DNA of 64,000 nucleotides from Marchantia polymorpha subsp. ruderalis (Eukaryota; Streptophyta; Marchantiopsida; Marchantiales; Marchantiaceae): NCBI GenBank assembly GCA_037833965.1, contig AP031358.1, positions 9,618,001 to 9,682,000 of the forward strand, read 5' to 3'. Shown piece by piece: positions 36,300 to 49,907 of this stretch (position 1 is its first letter; each line of letters starts with the position of its first letter). The notes under the pieces were generated by a model. It saw only the letters and a program-made list of their open reading frames with translations, ran no database searches and was not told where the DNA came from. The position numbers and the translations under genes were made by a program.

Positions 36300-39200
36300 G
36301 GCAGGATGGGGCCAACAGCCTATGGCCCCAAGATGATAAATATGTATTGTAGCACTTCATTTATCTACAATTTATCTGGGTTTATTTTCCCATATTTAAC
36401 CAACTCTTGTTTCTATGTTGTATATCTCCACTTGGTCACATCGGCTTGATTGTTTGATATTGGTCCTAGCATACATGAAAATTTATCTTGTCCAAAACTT
36501 CATTCTTGTGTAGAATTGGAATGACATAGTCCTTAACATTAATCTTGCACAATCTAATAGTTTATAGTTATGTGCTAGCTCAATTGATTGTAAAATTACC
36601 AATGCTCTATATAATCCATTTTCTCTTCTGGCATACAAATAAGAACTTGATGACATCATAGATAGCTGTACTCTATGTTGTCTTAGAATATTTTAATTTT
36701 GTATAGTTAGATTTTGTTTTATGATTTGATTCTAACACTAATAAATGAATGATGAAAATATCTAAACTTGAGACATTTATAGATGATTTCACATTTTTCT
36801 CGAATGTATGTTTCAAACACATAGAAAAAATAAGGTGCTACAATCGCAATGCATTCAATTCTCACTATTACAAGATATATGTCTTGTGAGATAACATCTC
36901 ATGCATGCTCAAAGTAGATAAATTTCTACATTTCAATGTAAATGTGAGATGCTAGAGTTTGATATAAACTGCTATTGATATTTTACATCATGAATTTTCT
37001 TCAATCTTTTCAATGGAGTAAATAATTGATTTTCTTATTTTGTAAATTAAATCATCAATTTGTTAATCTTTGGATCGTGAATCATGAATATAATTATTGA
37101 ATTTATTTTGGATCCTTTATTATTTTCAACAAAGTTTTTTAATTTTAAAATAATTCAAAAACCATCAGGAAAATGTTTTGATACAGTTAAAATTTATCTG
37201 ATTGACATATCTACTTATATGACAATCAAAGCAAAGGCTTTGACTGGTATGATGCAGATAAGCGGTAATTCCAAGGAATTTTAATTTTGTAGGAGATTTA
37301 TCAAGTAGATAACAAAAAAATAAAATAAGATCTACATAAATTTTTCTAAAGATTTATCATATATTGAGCCTATTTATTACTTCTTTGAATCTTTTGTTTT
37401 GATGAAGAAAGTGTATACTTGAACATAGTTTTCAGACAACCAAAAAAAAGTTGGTTTCAGGTGTTAAAAAATTATAATGAAATTGACCTAAATATGTTCA
37501 TAAACTTATACATATATTATACTGTATATCTAAAAATTATTTCTTAATGACAATAATCATTTGAAAATAGAGTTTAAATCACAACATTCATCACATGATT
37601 TCACATAAAAGCATGTAAATAACTATAAAATAATAAACCCAAGGTTCAATATAAACATTGCATTAGTTCTTTGTTGTTACGATAAAATATCTCTGGCAAT
37701 CTATAGAATTTCTATTTCTTGATTTATATTTAAAATAAATTAAATTCAAAAAATTGAAATATATTTCAAAATAACAGAATTACATTCAATATTTTCTTAA
37801 AAAAATTCAATTATTAAAATAGAATCTGAGCATTAGAATGTTTTTAAAAAAAATTTCAAACAATTAAAAATTTGAAAAATAAATTTGAATATCTATAAAA
37901 TTATTCTTAAATTTAGGAAAAATATGATAATCTGATTTATTTAAAAAACAATTACAATAAAATTTTTGAAAATAAATAATAAACACATAAAAATACAGCA
38001 CCACAAAAATATAACTATATTTTAACAAATCATTATAAATAAGAAAAATAAAAGACATGTTTGAAAGATTAATACACATTCTTACGTGAAATGGATCATT
38101 GTCACAAATGTTAATAAATCTTAATTTAAAATTATCATTTACGTGATGAATGCTTTGCTTTAAAATAATATTGTAGTGTATCATTAAATTTTTGAGTTTA
38201 AACATGAAATATTACCAAAATTTATAAAGCAAGATTTGAAGCTAATTTTGTTTATTGTACTCATAGTGTTATCAAATTTGAAATTTATGATACATAAGAT
38301 TCATGATTTGATTGAAAATTTTAAGTTGTTGTACTCTCGATACCACAATATAATCAATGATTTTATAATGATAATTTTAGATTCTTTCCAACATCAAATT
38401 TCTATGAATATTTTAGAATTAAAAAATAAATAGTAAAAATCAATCTTCTACAATAAATATCTTTATGATTTTTATTATAATGTTGATTATGAAAGAAAAT
38501 TATTTTTCTGATATAATTTTTCAAAATGTTGTTAAAAAAATCCAAATATAACAAATAGAAATTTTTTCTCTTCTTATTTAATTTCAAAATTTAATTGATT
38601 TATAATATAAGTTATCAATAGAAATTCAAAAATCAATTATTTTAAAATGCATGAATATTATTTTCGAAGAAAGTTTTTATTATTAGAAAATAAAATAATT
38701 TTTTTATTATGTTCGAAAATAAATATTTCTGAATTTTTGAAGGAAACAATTCTTATTATAATAATAAGAATAAATATAAATCATGATTCACAAAAATTAC
38801 ATCTAGATACAATTGAACGGATTGTGATGGTTTTATTATTTTTGCACTAACTATGATATGTATAATACTTTTATTTTGTCTAAAACAATTCACCTAACTC
38901 ATACGTTAAGGATGTTTTTAATTATTTTTATATTAAATCCATGATTAAAAATTTTCATAAGAAACAAACTAATACACTTTGGTTAACTTTTATTATTGAC
39001 ACAATACATAATTTTGGAGATCATCCACTAACTACTTTACCAATGATCTTATATCTTTTTTGCAAGTGAACTTATATCTATATACCTTCACATGTATCAC
39101 AATGAGTATATTTTGAATCTTAAGCAAAATATTTCTCTATTATGCTCAATAATTCAAAACGTAAATGTTTTTGTTTTTTCTTGAAAATGACAACATTTTT

Positions 39201-42200
39201 GTTTTAATGTGACAGGATTAACACAAGAAACATAAATAGACAACCAATAAAAAACATGTAAGATTTATCATTGTGCGCTATGTACACAAGATCATAACAA
39301 TATTTATCATAAAAATCATAATTTGTCTAACTTGAAACTCTCATATCTCTTTTGTATAATGATAGATCAACTAATTTCACAAACAAAGATTTAGTCAAGC
39401 ATAGTATACAAAGACACTAACTTAATACTAACATTATTGTATTGCATGTCATTGAATTAATTGAAAATTTTAATTTTAAATTTAAAAATTATTAATGAAT
39501 GTTAATTTTGTGAGATATTAATAATTATTCTAAAAATGATCATATGCATAAATCATGTTTAATTCTCAAATTAAGCATAACTTTACAAATTCTTAGTTAA
39601 CTTTCTACAATATGATCATTTGCTGCAAGTATCATTTGATTCCAAACATCCCTTTGAATAATTATTTTTGGATATAATTTATACATATCATTTGTGTAAA
39701 AACATCATTGAATTTTTTTAAGTCCATATACTTTTTCAGGTTGAACAATTGATTTCATTATTTTTTTGAAAAATATCTCTAACTTTCCAAATACATCAAA
39801 TTAGGAGAAATATTCATCACAAACTCATTTTTTTAATAAAATACCTTAAATAATTCATCTATAAATTAAATTTTAATTCTTGCTCAATTGTGCAATGATA
39901 ATTATGCATATGTATCACTAATTTGCAACAAAGTAAAACAAATGATTAATTTCTGTATTGATTTTTTTAGATTATTCATTAAACATATCTTTGATCAAAT
40001 TGATAAGTTAAATTAATAATCATATCATTTGAAAAGAGTAGCATGTTAAAAGTTAAATTTCAATAATAAAATAACTATCATTTTAATTATGTTGTCTGAT
40101 TATTGATTTATATCTAGCAAGACTTTTCAATTCTTGTTCATTAATTTAGAGAACTAGAAGATTTAATTTTTTAAATATTCAAATAAGTTTAATATATTGA
40201 ATATGAATAATTTAAATAAAATTATAGACTTTAAATTTTAAAGTTAATACTAAATTTTAAGTCTAAAAACTGAAAATTTTATTTATGAAATTTTATTTCA
40301 ATTTTTGAAATATATTTTTTCTATCAAGATAAAAAAAATTATTTTAAATGTCATTTATGATCATCCAAATTTTTTCAAGATATTTGATTTTTTGATGATC
40401 TTAAATCAATGATTTTCTAATAAAATTGGGAAAAAAATTATCATGAAAATACACGTCTATAAATGCATTTGAAACATATTACTAAATAATCAAAGTGTTC
40501 ATGTCTTGTTCAAAAATTAGATATATGATTTGAAATGTACAACTTGAATCAATTGGAATATTATATTTTTGCTATTTTTTTCTATTTTTGTGAGTGTGAA
40601 ATGCATTTATTTAAAAAAAATTTTATTTCATTTTTGTATATGTTGATAGTATCAGAGTTAATTTTTTTTAAAGAGATAATTAGAAGAAAATTTAATTTAA
40701 TTCATTAATTTTTTTCCCAAGTTTTTCAAAATGAAAAATTTAACCTTGCACGTTAATTTGCTTCCTTTATTAGCTTGATTATATTCTATACATGAAATTT
40801 AATTTAAAATGTAAATTATTTACATATATACATTAATATCTCATATTATAATAGTGTTAAATTTGTTGTAAAATTAGTAAAATAGTGATATTAGTAAAAT
40901 ACCCAAAACCAATCAACAATCAATCAGATGGTAAATTCGAGATGATAAACATGAGAAAACACTATATATAATGTATTTTATCTAGGTGCAGGATTACGTC
41001 CACATCATGAACATCTTAGAGAGTATATTGCAACTATGGAAAAACATTGTATCTCCAATCGTGGCAAAACTTTCTAACTATACTTGGTTACGATCGATGT
41101 TACTCCTCAAGAAGAGTTAATATCAACAATCTCTCCCTTAACTCATGTTAGAATAATAATAATTTCCATAACTTCCATTATTACTCCGCAAGAAGTTGTA
41201 GAAAGAAACATAACACAAGATACTCATTATAAATATATAACCTATAATAATAACTATCAAATAGTAAACCTTAATCCATAATATTTTAAAGATATTTTAG
41301 AATCCATTTCATTACATCCTAGTGAATTTTTCTTGAATTTGATATAAATCTGATCACCTTGCCCATTGATAGAGCAATATTAGACCTAGTGCATATTATC
41401 AAATACATGTGGTTGTTCATAGGAAATATATGGCATCTTTACTTTCTCAACCGCATTTGTAGGACATTAAGCTGTGGAAAGAGGTCTACAATCTTTTGCA
41501 ATTGACCATGTTGGAACATGCTTAAGATGATTCAACCATAAACTCTTTTTTTCAAAAAAATAAATAATTAGATCTTTGAAATTGATGTTCAATATATTTT
41601 CATTTAAAAATTATGCTTATCATTGATCATTTCATTCACGGATCATTTATCACAAACATTAATTGTAAATATTCTTGCATATTAGATATGGTAGATTTTG
41701 TAAACCATATTTATAACTTGAATTTCCAAATAATGAATTATTTCTTCATTTTTGATTATTTCAAAATATTTTTTAATACATATTTGTATGAATTCAATAC
41801 ATCTATTTTCATCAGAATGATTAGCGTAGGACAAACACATAATTGAGTGTATTAACAAGTAAACATTAATTCAAATAATGGAAACATGATTGTAATAAAA
41901 TTTGAAACATGATCAGTACTCTCACATTATGAAAATGCAACTTTTGTCTATCAAATGTTAATGTAACAAAGTGTAGATAATGTGTGTAGTATTGCATGCT
42001 TCTTTAAAGTTACATGTAACAATATAATTTTTAATACTTGTATTAAAAATGGTGAATGTGATATTAATCACATTTATCATGCAATAATTTTCAATGCACA
42101 AGAACTCTACAATTATTTTATATATTTATATAGATAAAATTGCAAGTAGCTTTAATATTGAATCATAATTTTCACAGTTGAATTGACATTTCATCAAATA

Positions 42201-42490
42201 TAAAAAACTTATCAACATAATCTTCTAGTAAGCTAATAGAATATATCTCTTTACGCACTAAAGAGATCTATCTCACTTTCGTAACTAGGATGAAGTGGAT
42301 GCTGTAATTCAAAATTTGTAACTAAAGTCCTCACGTTGTATAGAACAATATCTATAAATGTTCATCAATTTTTAATAAAATGTATACACCTTATATTCTT
42401 AGAATTGTAACTTTGAAAAAATTGTTGGTCGAACTATTCTTGTTAAATTTAGAAAGTTGCTAGTTATCTATCAATTTAGATTAATTATAC
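36300..42490. other. Very AT-rich gene desert, about 6.2 kb
   Basis: The sequence changes abruptly near 36,300 to runs of A and T with almost no CpG, and returns to mixed composition near 42,480. No frame of more than about 110 codons and none with a family signature. About 40,985-41,560 is slightly more codon-like (for example GLRPHHEHLREYIATMEKHC from 40,993) and may be a decayed coding sequence, but I cannot name it. Confidence 0.6.
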
Positions 42491-45087
42491 TCTACAGAAA
42501 AGAGGTTTGTGATTGGTCAAGATGCAGGGACGTGACGGGGATATAGTTTTTGGGGGGTCATGGAAAGGGGGAAAATCAGAAGTAGTGCAGATTCGTGGAC
42601 TGGGCTGCCCAGTTCATGTAGTTGTTCTTTGCTCTTGGTATTCACGCGCTTGTAAACAAGGGATTGAAGTTTCTCCACGAACACTGAGTTCCTCTAGTTG
42701 TACATAGAGAACTTAAAATTTAACTCCAAGGCAATGTCATGATACAAGGCTTTTGCTATCTCCTTGCACATCGACCACATTTGTGAGAGCTAGACCAGTC
42801 TTACAATTGACTCGGATGTTTAGATAAACAATAGCTGAAAATATCTTCATGAGAGGGAACCTTGCAAACAGCAACCGTGGCAAACCATAGCATGATCAGA
42901 AGCAAGTAAGCCTTGTAACAAGGACCGGATTATCGTTAGTTTACAAGGAAAAAAACAACAATATCATGAAGAAGATGGGCTTGAGAGCATCCGTGTTACG
43001 CGCGTTTCACGTAGCCAAGTAAATGTTCAAGGGTCACTGAAATGTTTGCGCGTAACAAAACTTCTTCAAATTCATCAAAATGGGCTGGCCGGTTCTTATG
43101 TTAGAACAACCCATGCTGTGCTCCACTTTTGATTCTCCCCATTTCTCTGTCTCCGTGAAAATTATATATTCGCTACGTTCTTGTTTTTGCATCTTACTTT
43201 TGAACAATCACATAGTACAGTAGGGTGAGGAATAATTAACCTAAACCTATTTAAAAGTAGAGGCTCCCTAAATTTACTCTTTTCATTTGTTGCGTTCCTT
43301 GATTCATTAGATTTCATCAAAGAAGAATTATTCTCTAAAATGACTTGATTGACCAGGACTATTGTTGCGACAACGGCAGAAAATGCTATGTTGCGATAAC
43401 TAAGATGAATTGTGAAAAAATATTTGCAATTGCTTTGGCTGGTCTTGCGGAAATTTTAAAAATAGAGAGTTCAAAGACCATACGTAAACTGATAAATCCA
43501 GATTCCACATAAGCATTTATCAGGAATCTAAGACTTTCCAGATTTTACAGAGAAATTTGCTTGGTGGGAACCCAATACGTTCTATTTTACCCGATGGAAA
43601 TCTTCCCGACGAGAGTTCAGTCCACCGTCACCCATATTCTACTACGAGTTCTTATAAATGCTATCAATCCGGGTTAGGAAAATCATTGCACCTCTTTGTT
43701 GAAAAATGACTTCTCCCTTCAAGCACTTCACGCACCAAAATACGCAACTTACGTGACTTCAGCGAAGAGTTTTAGAAAAAATAATAAGGAGTAAGTAGAT
43801 TAGGCCCATATATTATAATCTTAAAATCATTATGGGACCTGAGAAATTGTGCTCTTGCGGACGAAGATTGAGAGCCATGGGAAATTTGACTAACTTAAAT
43901 TTGGGAAGAAATTTTATTTTTCATTGAAGTGTAAGAAAAGTAGTTACAAGAACATAACCGAGAATGAGTCGTCGGAGGGGTACCATAACGTAAAATGGAA
44001 CATATTGGGTCCCATCAAGCAGTCACCGTCACGATGGGGTACCATCAAGCAAATTTCTCAAATTTTACACGCGTAATACTGGTTAGTCATGGAGCGTCCA
44101 CATTCTAAAGTCAGGAATTCAACTTGTCCACATAGAAGGTGATTCGAATCAATCTAGTTGTGAACTATTTGATATCTCATTTTCAACAACTTGTGTCCGA
44201 TGGCACCAAATTCAGATTCAAACTCATCGATCGCGGAAGAGCTTTATGAATATAAGAGGTTGCATGGATGATAAGCCTCAGCGGCTCTCAAGCTGTGCCA
44301 CTTCTGTTCATAATCATGATAGCAGACTTAATTCAGAATATTGATTACAAGAATCAAAAACTGTTATACGAGGGTATAAAAATTGGATTCCCTCATATAA
44401 CAGAGCGCAATTACGCCTGCAAACGTAGTCAGTCACTGATCCTCATTTGCAAATGTAAGTCAGTTTTAGTATTCCCTACACATCTCCGCTTTGGTTCAGT
44501 ATTGCAATCAGGGACAGCCCTACAAGCTTTCGAGAGCAGAAAAATCTCCCCGAGTGGTATTTGATCAAGACCTCACAGAGATTGATACGGACTCGATGTC
44601 TTGCTATCAACATACGGCGGAGGCATTCAAGCTGGGATCAAATTAATTTCTTCGCACAGAGCCACTGTTTCGGATAGTACCAGAAGGAAGCCTTATGATA
44701 CTGACAACGATTCGGCTGTCGGACCTCGAGTGTGTATTAAAGAAGCCCAAAAGAAGAAGTAAACAACGTGCATAACGCAGCCTTCAGTCCATCTCTGAGA
44801 ATCTCGGTACAAAGTGTTTGGTTTCTTGTCTGTAGAGAATTGATTCAATCAGAATATATTCTTTTCAAGATATTTTTCATGTATCTTCTTCTAAGAACAG
44901 ACGGTCAGAGTATGCAGAGATTTGAAAGAAGCTTTATTCTCTCATATGCTAGATTCATCTCGTTGTAGTAGAAGGTGGGACATAAGTACACAATGAGCCA
45001 CAAATCGGTGGCTCTGGACTCGAAAGTACATGTAAATCGTGTACCTCTGTTCCTCGCGTTGAGGCATCGAGCCGAAAATATGGAGAA
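42491..45087. other. Intergenic, mixed composition, no gene seen
   Basis: Short frames only. 43,975-44,055 holds two similar GGGGTACCAT...CATCAAGC words but nothing longer. No RNA gene found. Confidence 0.4.
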
Positions 45088-45213
45088 GAAGATGACTTCA
45101 TATGAGTCTAACAGGAAATGCAATCCTAAAATGATATCTATACAAACTTCGAAGATGACTTCATATGAGCCTAACAGGAAATGCAATCCTAAAATGATAT
45201 CTATACAAACTTC
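45088..45213. repeat. 63-base tandem duplication, two units
   Basis: Unit 45088-45150 is repeated at 45151-45213 (GAAGATGACTTCATATGAG..., ...ATGATATCTATACAAACTTC) with about one difference. It lies just beyond the 3' end of the dirigent-like gene. Confidence 0.93.
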
Positions 45214-45399
45214 CGAAATTACACATGCTTGTTCGACTACACAGAATATAATACTACTGAAAAGGTACCGACTGATGAAGCTCACAAACTTCGTCTGGGA
45301 AAAAAAGACCATGCTTGTCGTATCAGCATCACACCACCGCGAGAGGATCGTTGCGAAACTGCAAACAAGTCCGATTCACTTCCAGCAGCCATGAGACCT

Positions 45400-46029
45400 T
45401 CAGGCGGTCGCCCTGCTCTCTTCGATCAGCTCAGCATGACCGTGAGAGTCTTCTGATTTGGCATCAGCTTCGAGCAGATCGTTGATGTTGATCTCAACTG
45501 CGTGGTTGCCGTAGATGAAGTCAGGAACAAAGATGTGGCAAGTGACAAAGAACACGGTTTGCGGAGTCTTCTGCACTTTCTCGTACTTGACAAAACCCGT
45601 GGCACCTCTGAATTGGCCCTGTCCACCCACGATGGCCAGCTCCTCATCATCAAGATCAGCTTGACCGTCTGGAGTCATGAACCACGCGCCTCGCAGGCTG
45701 ATCGAGCTGCCTCCCCACGGTCGGATCAAGTCATCAGAGAAGTTGATTGTCACCACATCCTCGATCACGTCCTCTGTATGGTAGAAGTACAACCCACCAA
45801 TGTGCCCGTAAACTTGATTTTTGTTCCTTGAAGAGTATAAGAGATTGTTCTTGACGTAGGCAATTCCTTTGTTCGGAATCGCATCAGTTGTCATGGGCTT
45901 GAACACTTCTGTGTCGCCGGCTGGTATGAACTCATAGTAGCTTATGACATACTTGCAGTACGATGCATTCACTTTTGAAATACTCAGAAGCAACAGCAAC
46001 GGAAGGAAGATCAACTTCATGGTATCCAT
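45400..46029 (-). CDS. Dirigent-like secreted protein
   Basis: A single coding exon of 209 residues from ATG 46029-46027. Residues 4 to about 21 are a strong signal peptide (MKLIFLPLLLLLSISKVNAS). The body has dirigent/allene-oxide-cyclase barrel marks: an N-terminal IPAGDTEVFKPM-like segment, then QVYGHIGGLYFYHTED, a WFMTPDGQADLDDEELAIVG strand block, and GGQGQFRGATGFVKYEKVQ, which resembles the conserved GGTGxFRxAxGY block. Dirigent proteins act in the wall or apoplast and steer coupling of phenolic radicals; this member is divergent, so its substrate is unknown. A longer frame starts upstream at 46071, but the MDTMKL start fits the signal peptide. The Glu/Asp/His-rich tail (EADAKSEDSHGHAELIEES) is unusual. 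A class III peroxidase, the usual source of such radicals, lies 30 kb away; no link is implied. Confidence 0.75.
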   Translation of the reverse strand: MDTMKLIFLPLLLLLSISKVNASYCKYVISYYEFIPAGDTEVFKPMTTDAIPNKGIAYVKNNLLYSSRNKNQVYGHIGGLYFYHTEDVIEDVVTINFSDDLIRPWGGSSISLRGAWFMTPDGQADLDDEELAIVGGQGQFRGATGFVKYEKVQKTPQTVFFVTCHIFVPDFIYGNHAVEININDLLEADAKSEDSHGHAELIEESRATA

Positions 46030-46622
46030 GACTGTAGAGCGCTGACCTTGAACCAGATTATCTGCGAGCACGTCGCACGTAGGATCTGTCAGAATTCTGT
46101 GTTAATGACCTCAACGCCTCATTTAAGCTCAAAAACACTAGACGTGGACAAGTGACGAACAAATTGTCCTCATATATTTTTGCACATAAGAATACTGTTT
46201 CTCACTACAATCATTATGCAGCTTGCAGGACATACGGATATAGGAAATGCAAAGGTTGCCAGCGTGATTATCAAACTGTTTCTGATGTTTTGACTGATCA
46301 ATGATAAGAAGACAAGAACAGCATATAGGACTTTTGAGTACTGCAGTTGTTGTCACACGTTTGGTTGACATCTATCATTCTCACCACAGATACATATCTA
46401 ATGTCATCACGTACCAGAGCAAATTCCTCAAACAAACTGCTTTTGACCCCAAACGAATGTTACTCCAGAGAGGTAAGCCAGTCACGAGACACTCTGCAAT
46501 TAACGGACATCAGCAGCGGTTTCTAATGGAGTTGCACATGTTGATCTTACCTCTTGAACCTCGAAACTCCTCCCCAGTTTCTTGGATTTTCTTGCTGATA
46601 TTGGTAGTGATGCATGAGTGCG

Positions 46623-46630
46623 TTTATATA
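46623..46630 (-). promoter_or_regulatory. Possible TATA box for the dirigent-like gene
   Basis: The minus strand reads CCCTATATAAACGC. About 75 bases downstream lies a GTAAGA splice donor (after 46,548) and, just before the ATG, a CTGACAG acceptor near 46,085. This suggests a leader intron in the 5' UTR. Confidence 0.45.
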
Positions 46631-46639
46631 GGGAGAGGA

Positions 46640-47830
46640 CCTTCGGACGAACAAGTCCATCCCTGCTAGAAAAGTACGCGGTTTAGCTGCCAGACAGAGC
46701 TTTGCGGTTATTTCGAGAAAAAGCAAGCATGTGTTGAATGAAGACATAAACGAGGGCGGCCATGAGCATGCCTGAGCAGAACTCGACGTCGACCTCCCTT
46801 GAGAGCATGCAATTTTATGGGGTACGTAAGAGTAAAAAAAATGCGTAACAAACAACTCTGACACCTGTGAGCTCTCTTTCTACAAGCTCTGGATCAGATC
46901 AATTAGACATTCTATACTCGTGTTACAGACTATTATTTTCTTGTCGATGAAGTTTGACAACGGCCTTGGCAAAGTCCGTGACAATTCCAGTCTCCATCTC
47001 ATCACATCCATATGAACAACAATCTGTTAAGAGTTCTGTCAAGGATATCAGTGCGTTGGCCCTTCGTGGTTTGGAAAGCTCAAAAATCAATCCTAATCCT
47101 ATCATAATCCATATGTACGAGTTCGTTCTATGGTATGTAATGATGTACTTTTCTGATCTTCACGTTTAACCGTGTACGTGTCTTGAGAATGTTGAATGTG
47201 AAGATTTTAACGAAGTTACGAACTTTACAATTCCTGATGATTGACAGATGGTTCTGAACTCAGATGAAGTTATCGTTGAGTTTCGAGTTGATGCTGAACA
47301 ACCTGTGAAGACTAGTAGCAGCCTGTGACTACAACTGAGTAAAAAGATTATTTCGCTTGGTGATGAATTAGAATTCATTGTTCCAACATAGTCTAAATTA
47401 AAAAAATATAACACTATAATCACATCTAGCACTGTCATGGGTCAATTTATTGCAGGAAGATGGAAATGAGTGTAATAGACCTCGGAATATGCGAATAGAA
47501 TAATCCAAGAAGGTATTTGCTGTAAATTATAGCAATAGAAAAGTCCCTTGATAACATGCTTTACGTACATCTATGTCAGGGCAAAATAAAAGAAGATGGT
47601 TCTTGTTTTCCTACGTGTTCAAGATTCGAGCACCTATTGCAGGGTACTCATAAAACAAGCATTCGAGATGTTGCGTATCCAAGGCTCTCGCGTGTGCCGG
47701 TTACCAAGATATTTATAAAATTAGCAGAAGCTTACTGATGAGGTAAAGATGAGATAAGGGTGATGACAAGAGGGGTGACATATGCACTGATTACTCCATG
47801 CGACTATAGCATAGTACGGGTCTATATCAA
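46640..47830. other. Intergenic, no gene seen
   Basis: Only short frames on both strands; no signature or RNA gene. Confidence 0.4.
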
Positions 47831-49221
47831 CTGTGTGTACTTGGAATTCGTATTGATAATGTTATACAATTTTAAAACAACTGAAAGTTTGTATATGCTA
47901 GTTGTATCATCTTTAATATAATGAAATTTCTAATGAAATTATAAAATTAGTTGTCAATTTTTATGAAATATCGTTGCACTATAATTCATCAAATTGTAAA
48001 TATAAAAATATACATAATAAAAATTTATTAAATACGTGACCAAAATTCGATTTAAAAATCTTTAAAAAAATTATAATTCATAGTTCTGTATAATAAATAT
48101 TTTTATTAATAAAATAAGAAATATTTATTAAAATTTATATAAAATAATTTCTTACACAAAAATAATCTTATCAAAACCTATTTAATATATATCAAGATAA
48201 TAATTTGGTACAAACATTAAATAAGATGAAAATTTGAGAATTAAAAAAAAATAATGATATTCATCTCTAAAAATATGGTTTAATAAATTAATAATATATA
48301 AAAAACCACATCAAATCTTCCATAGATTAAAACAATCATGAAACTCATCATCACAATGTACAAAAGTATATAGAGCACCCCAACATTACAGAACGTGACG
48401 CTTTTGTACCTTGAACTACATTTTTTTGTCGATTGAACGTATGAAAAGTAGCGATGTATGGATCATGGGAATCAAAGCATATGCAGAGTCGAGCAATTAT
48501 TCCACGGTAGATAACAATAATTGGCAATAAGAGACCAAAATTGCCAACCTTATAACATTCAAGATACGTACAGTATACATAATGCTTGAAGTCAAAAGCT
48601 CGCTTCGCTACGAGATGTGAAGATAGGGATGCGGCAACTGGCGCTGCGTGTGTTCCGCACGTTTTAATTTCAATAGGAGACGAAAGATCGAGAACGCAAA
48701 TCAGCTATCGGTAGTGTCTATCACCCTGCACGTGAAGTCAGATTGAATTCATGTGATGCGACAATTTGTACATCAATGTCTTGTCAGACCAGACTAGGCG
48801 TGCTGGCTTTGGTGGGGACCTTCTCTTTGCGTGTTCATTCGAATATCAACTGTTATTCTTTGTGCGACAGTCTATCAGCTATTTGTTCATATTCTGTCGA
48901 ATAACTTTCTCGGTACTGATTGCGTCCTCCAAGCCGATTCCTGACACATCCACTGAGCTTTATTTTACCTTACCTAAAAGTACATGAAACTTTCAATAAA
49001 CGCACTGAGTGATTTTGATCGTGGTCCGGATCGAAGAAAGGTTTTGATCTCTCTACGGTAAGAAAAAGTCAAGAAATTTTCCAGTTTTGGAACTCGTTTA
49101 AACGAGATTTCTAGATTATATGAATCAAATGGTTAGCGAGGGTTCACAATGGACCTTAAAGCGGGTGAATATAGCTGAATGTGGTAGTAGTAGATCCGAG
49201 AGAAACCAATTGCATAAGTAA

Positions 49222-49274
49222 TTAACACATATAAGTTATATGTGTTAATGATCTGTTATATGATATAACAGATC
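49222..49274. repeat. Two adjacent perfect palindromes
   Basis: 49222-49248 has 13-base arms around one base (TTAACACATATAA, G, TTATATGTGTTAA). 49250-49274 has 12-base arms around one base (GATCTGTTATAT, G, ATATAACAGATC). Both are exact. Confidence 0.93.
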
Positions 49275-49832
49275 AATCATCTTGAGTGAATAATATGTCA
49301 AAATAGAATGTGAATTTCTTCATTTATAAGCAAAAAGTAGGGAAGACCCCGTCAATCCATACATTAATGGATAAAAAAGGTAAAAGGACTAAAAAGGACT
49401 TTGAAATACTTTCATACTTTATCCTTAAATAAGCAACAAGTAACATGGAGTCATGCATCGAGGATAGTAACACACTCAAATACTGTTTTCTATGAATTAA
49501 GGACTAAATTATCAATCAAGTATAAAGATCACAAGTATAAAGAATAACCAGATTCATTGAAAATAAATGCAAAATACACAAATAAATCATTTCGAATGAT
49601 AATACAAGGTCAAGTGATTTTCAACTCCTTATGTACTGCAACATGCTTTCATGAGATGTAGTTCAAATGAGAAAAAGCGAATTTGCAAGTTTAGCCAAGC
49701 TTATAAGTTAGAGAATGCGACAGGCTAAAGCATAGCAGTTTTATTTTATGTTAATAATTTTATTTAAAGAGAAATATTTAGATGATTTTTCATTACAATT
49801 ATGTTAATTTTTTGGGTGTTATGATGTCCATC

Positions 49833-49907
49833 TTCAAGATTTTCAAAGTTCATCTTAATTTTCAAAAGAAGTGTTTGAAAATTAAGATGAAATTTGAAAA
49901 TCTTGAA
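49833..49907. repeat. Long foldback: 34-base arms, 7-base loop
   Basis: The left arm 49833-49866 and right arm 49874-49907 are complementary at 33 of 34 positions. The arms begin TTCAAGATTTTC and TTTGAAAATTAAG. An RNA copy would form an almost perfect hairpin. Confidence 0.92.

Noticed and set aside
37000-41900. Many short frames in the AT-rich block
   Set aside because: Lengths and amino-acid content (Ile, Asn, Lys, Phe) are what AT-rich chance sequence gives.
44140-44165. tRNA-like GATTCGAATC word
   Set aside because: No flanking stems or A box to form a cloverleaf.
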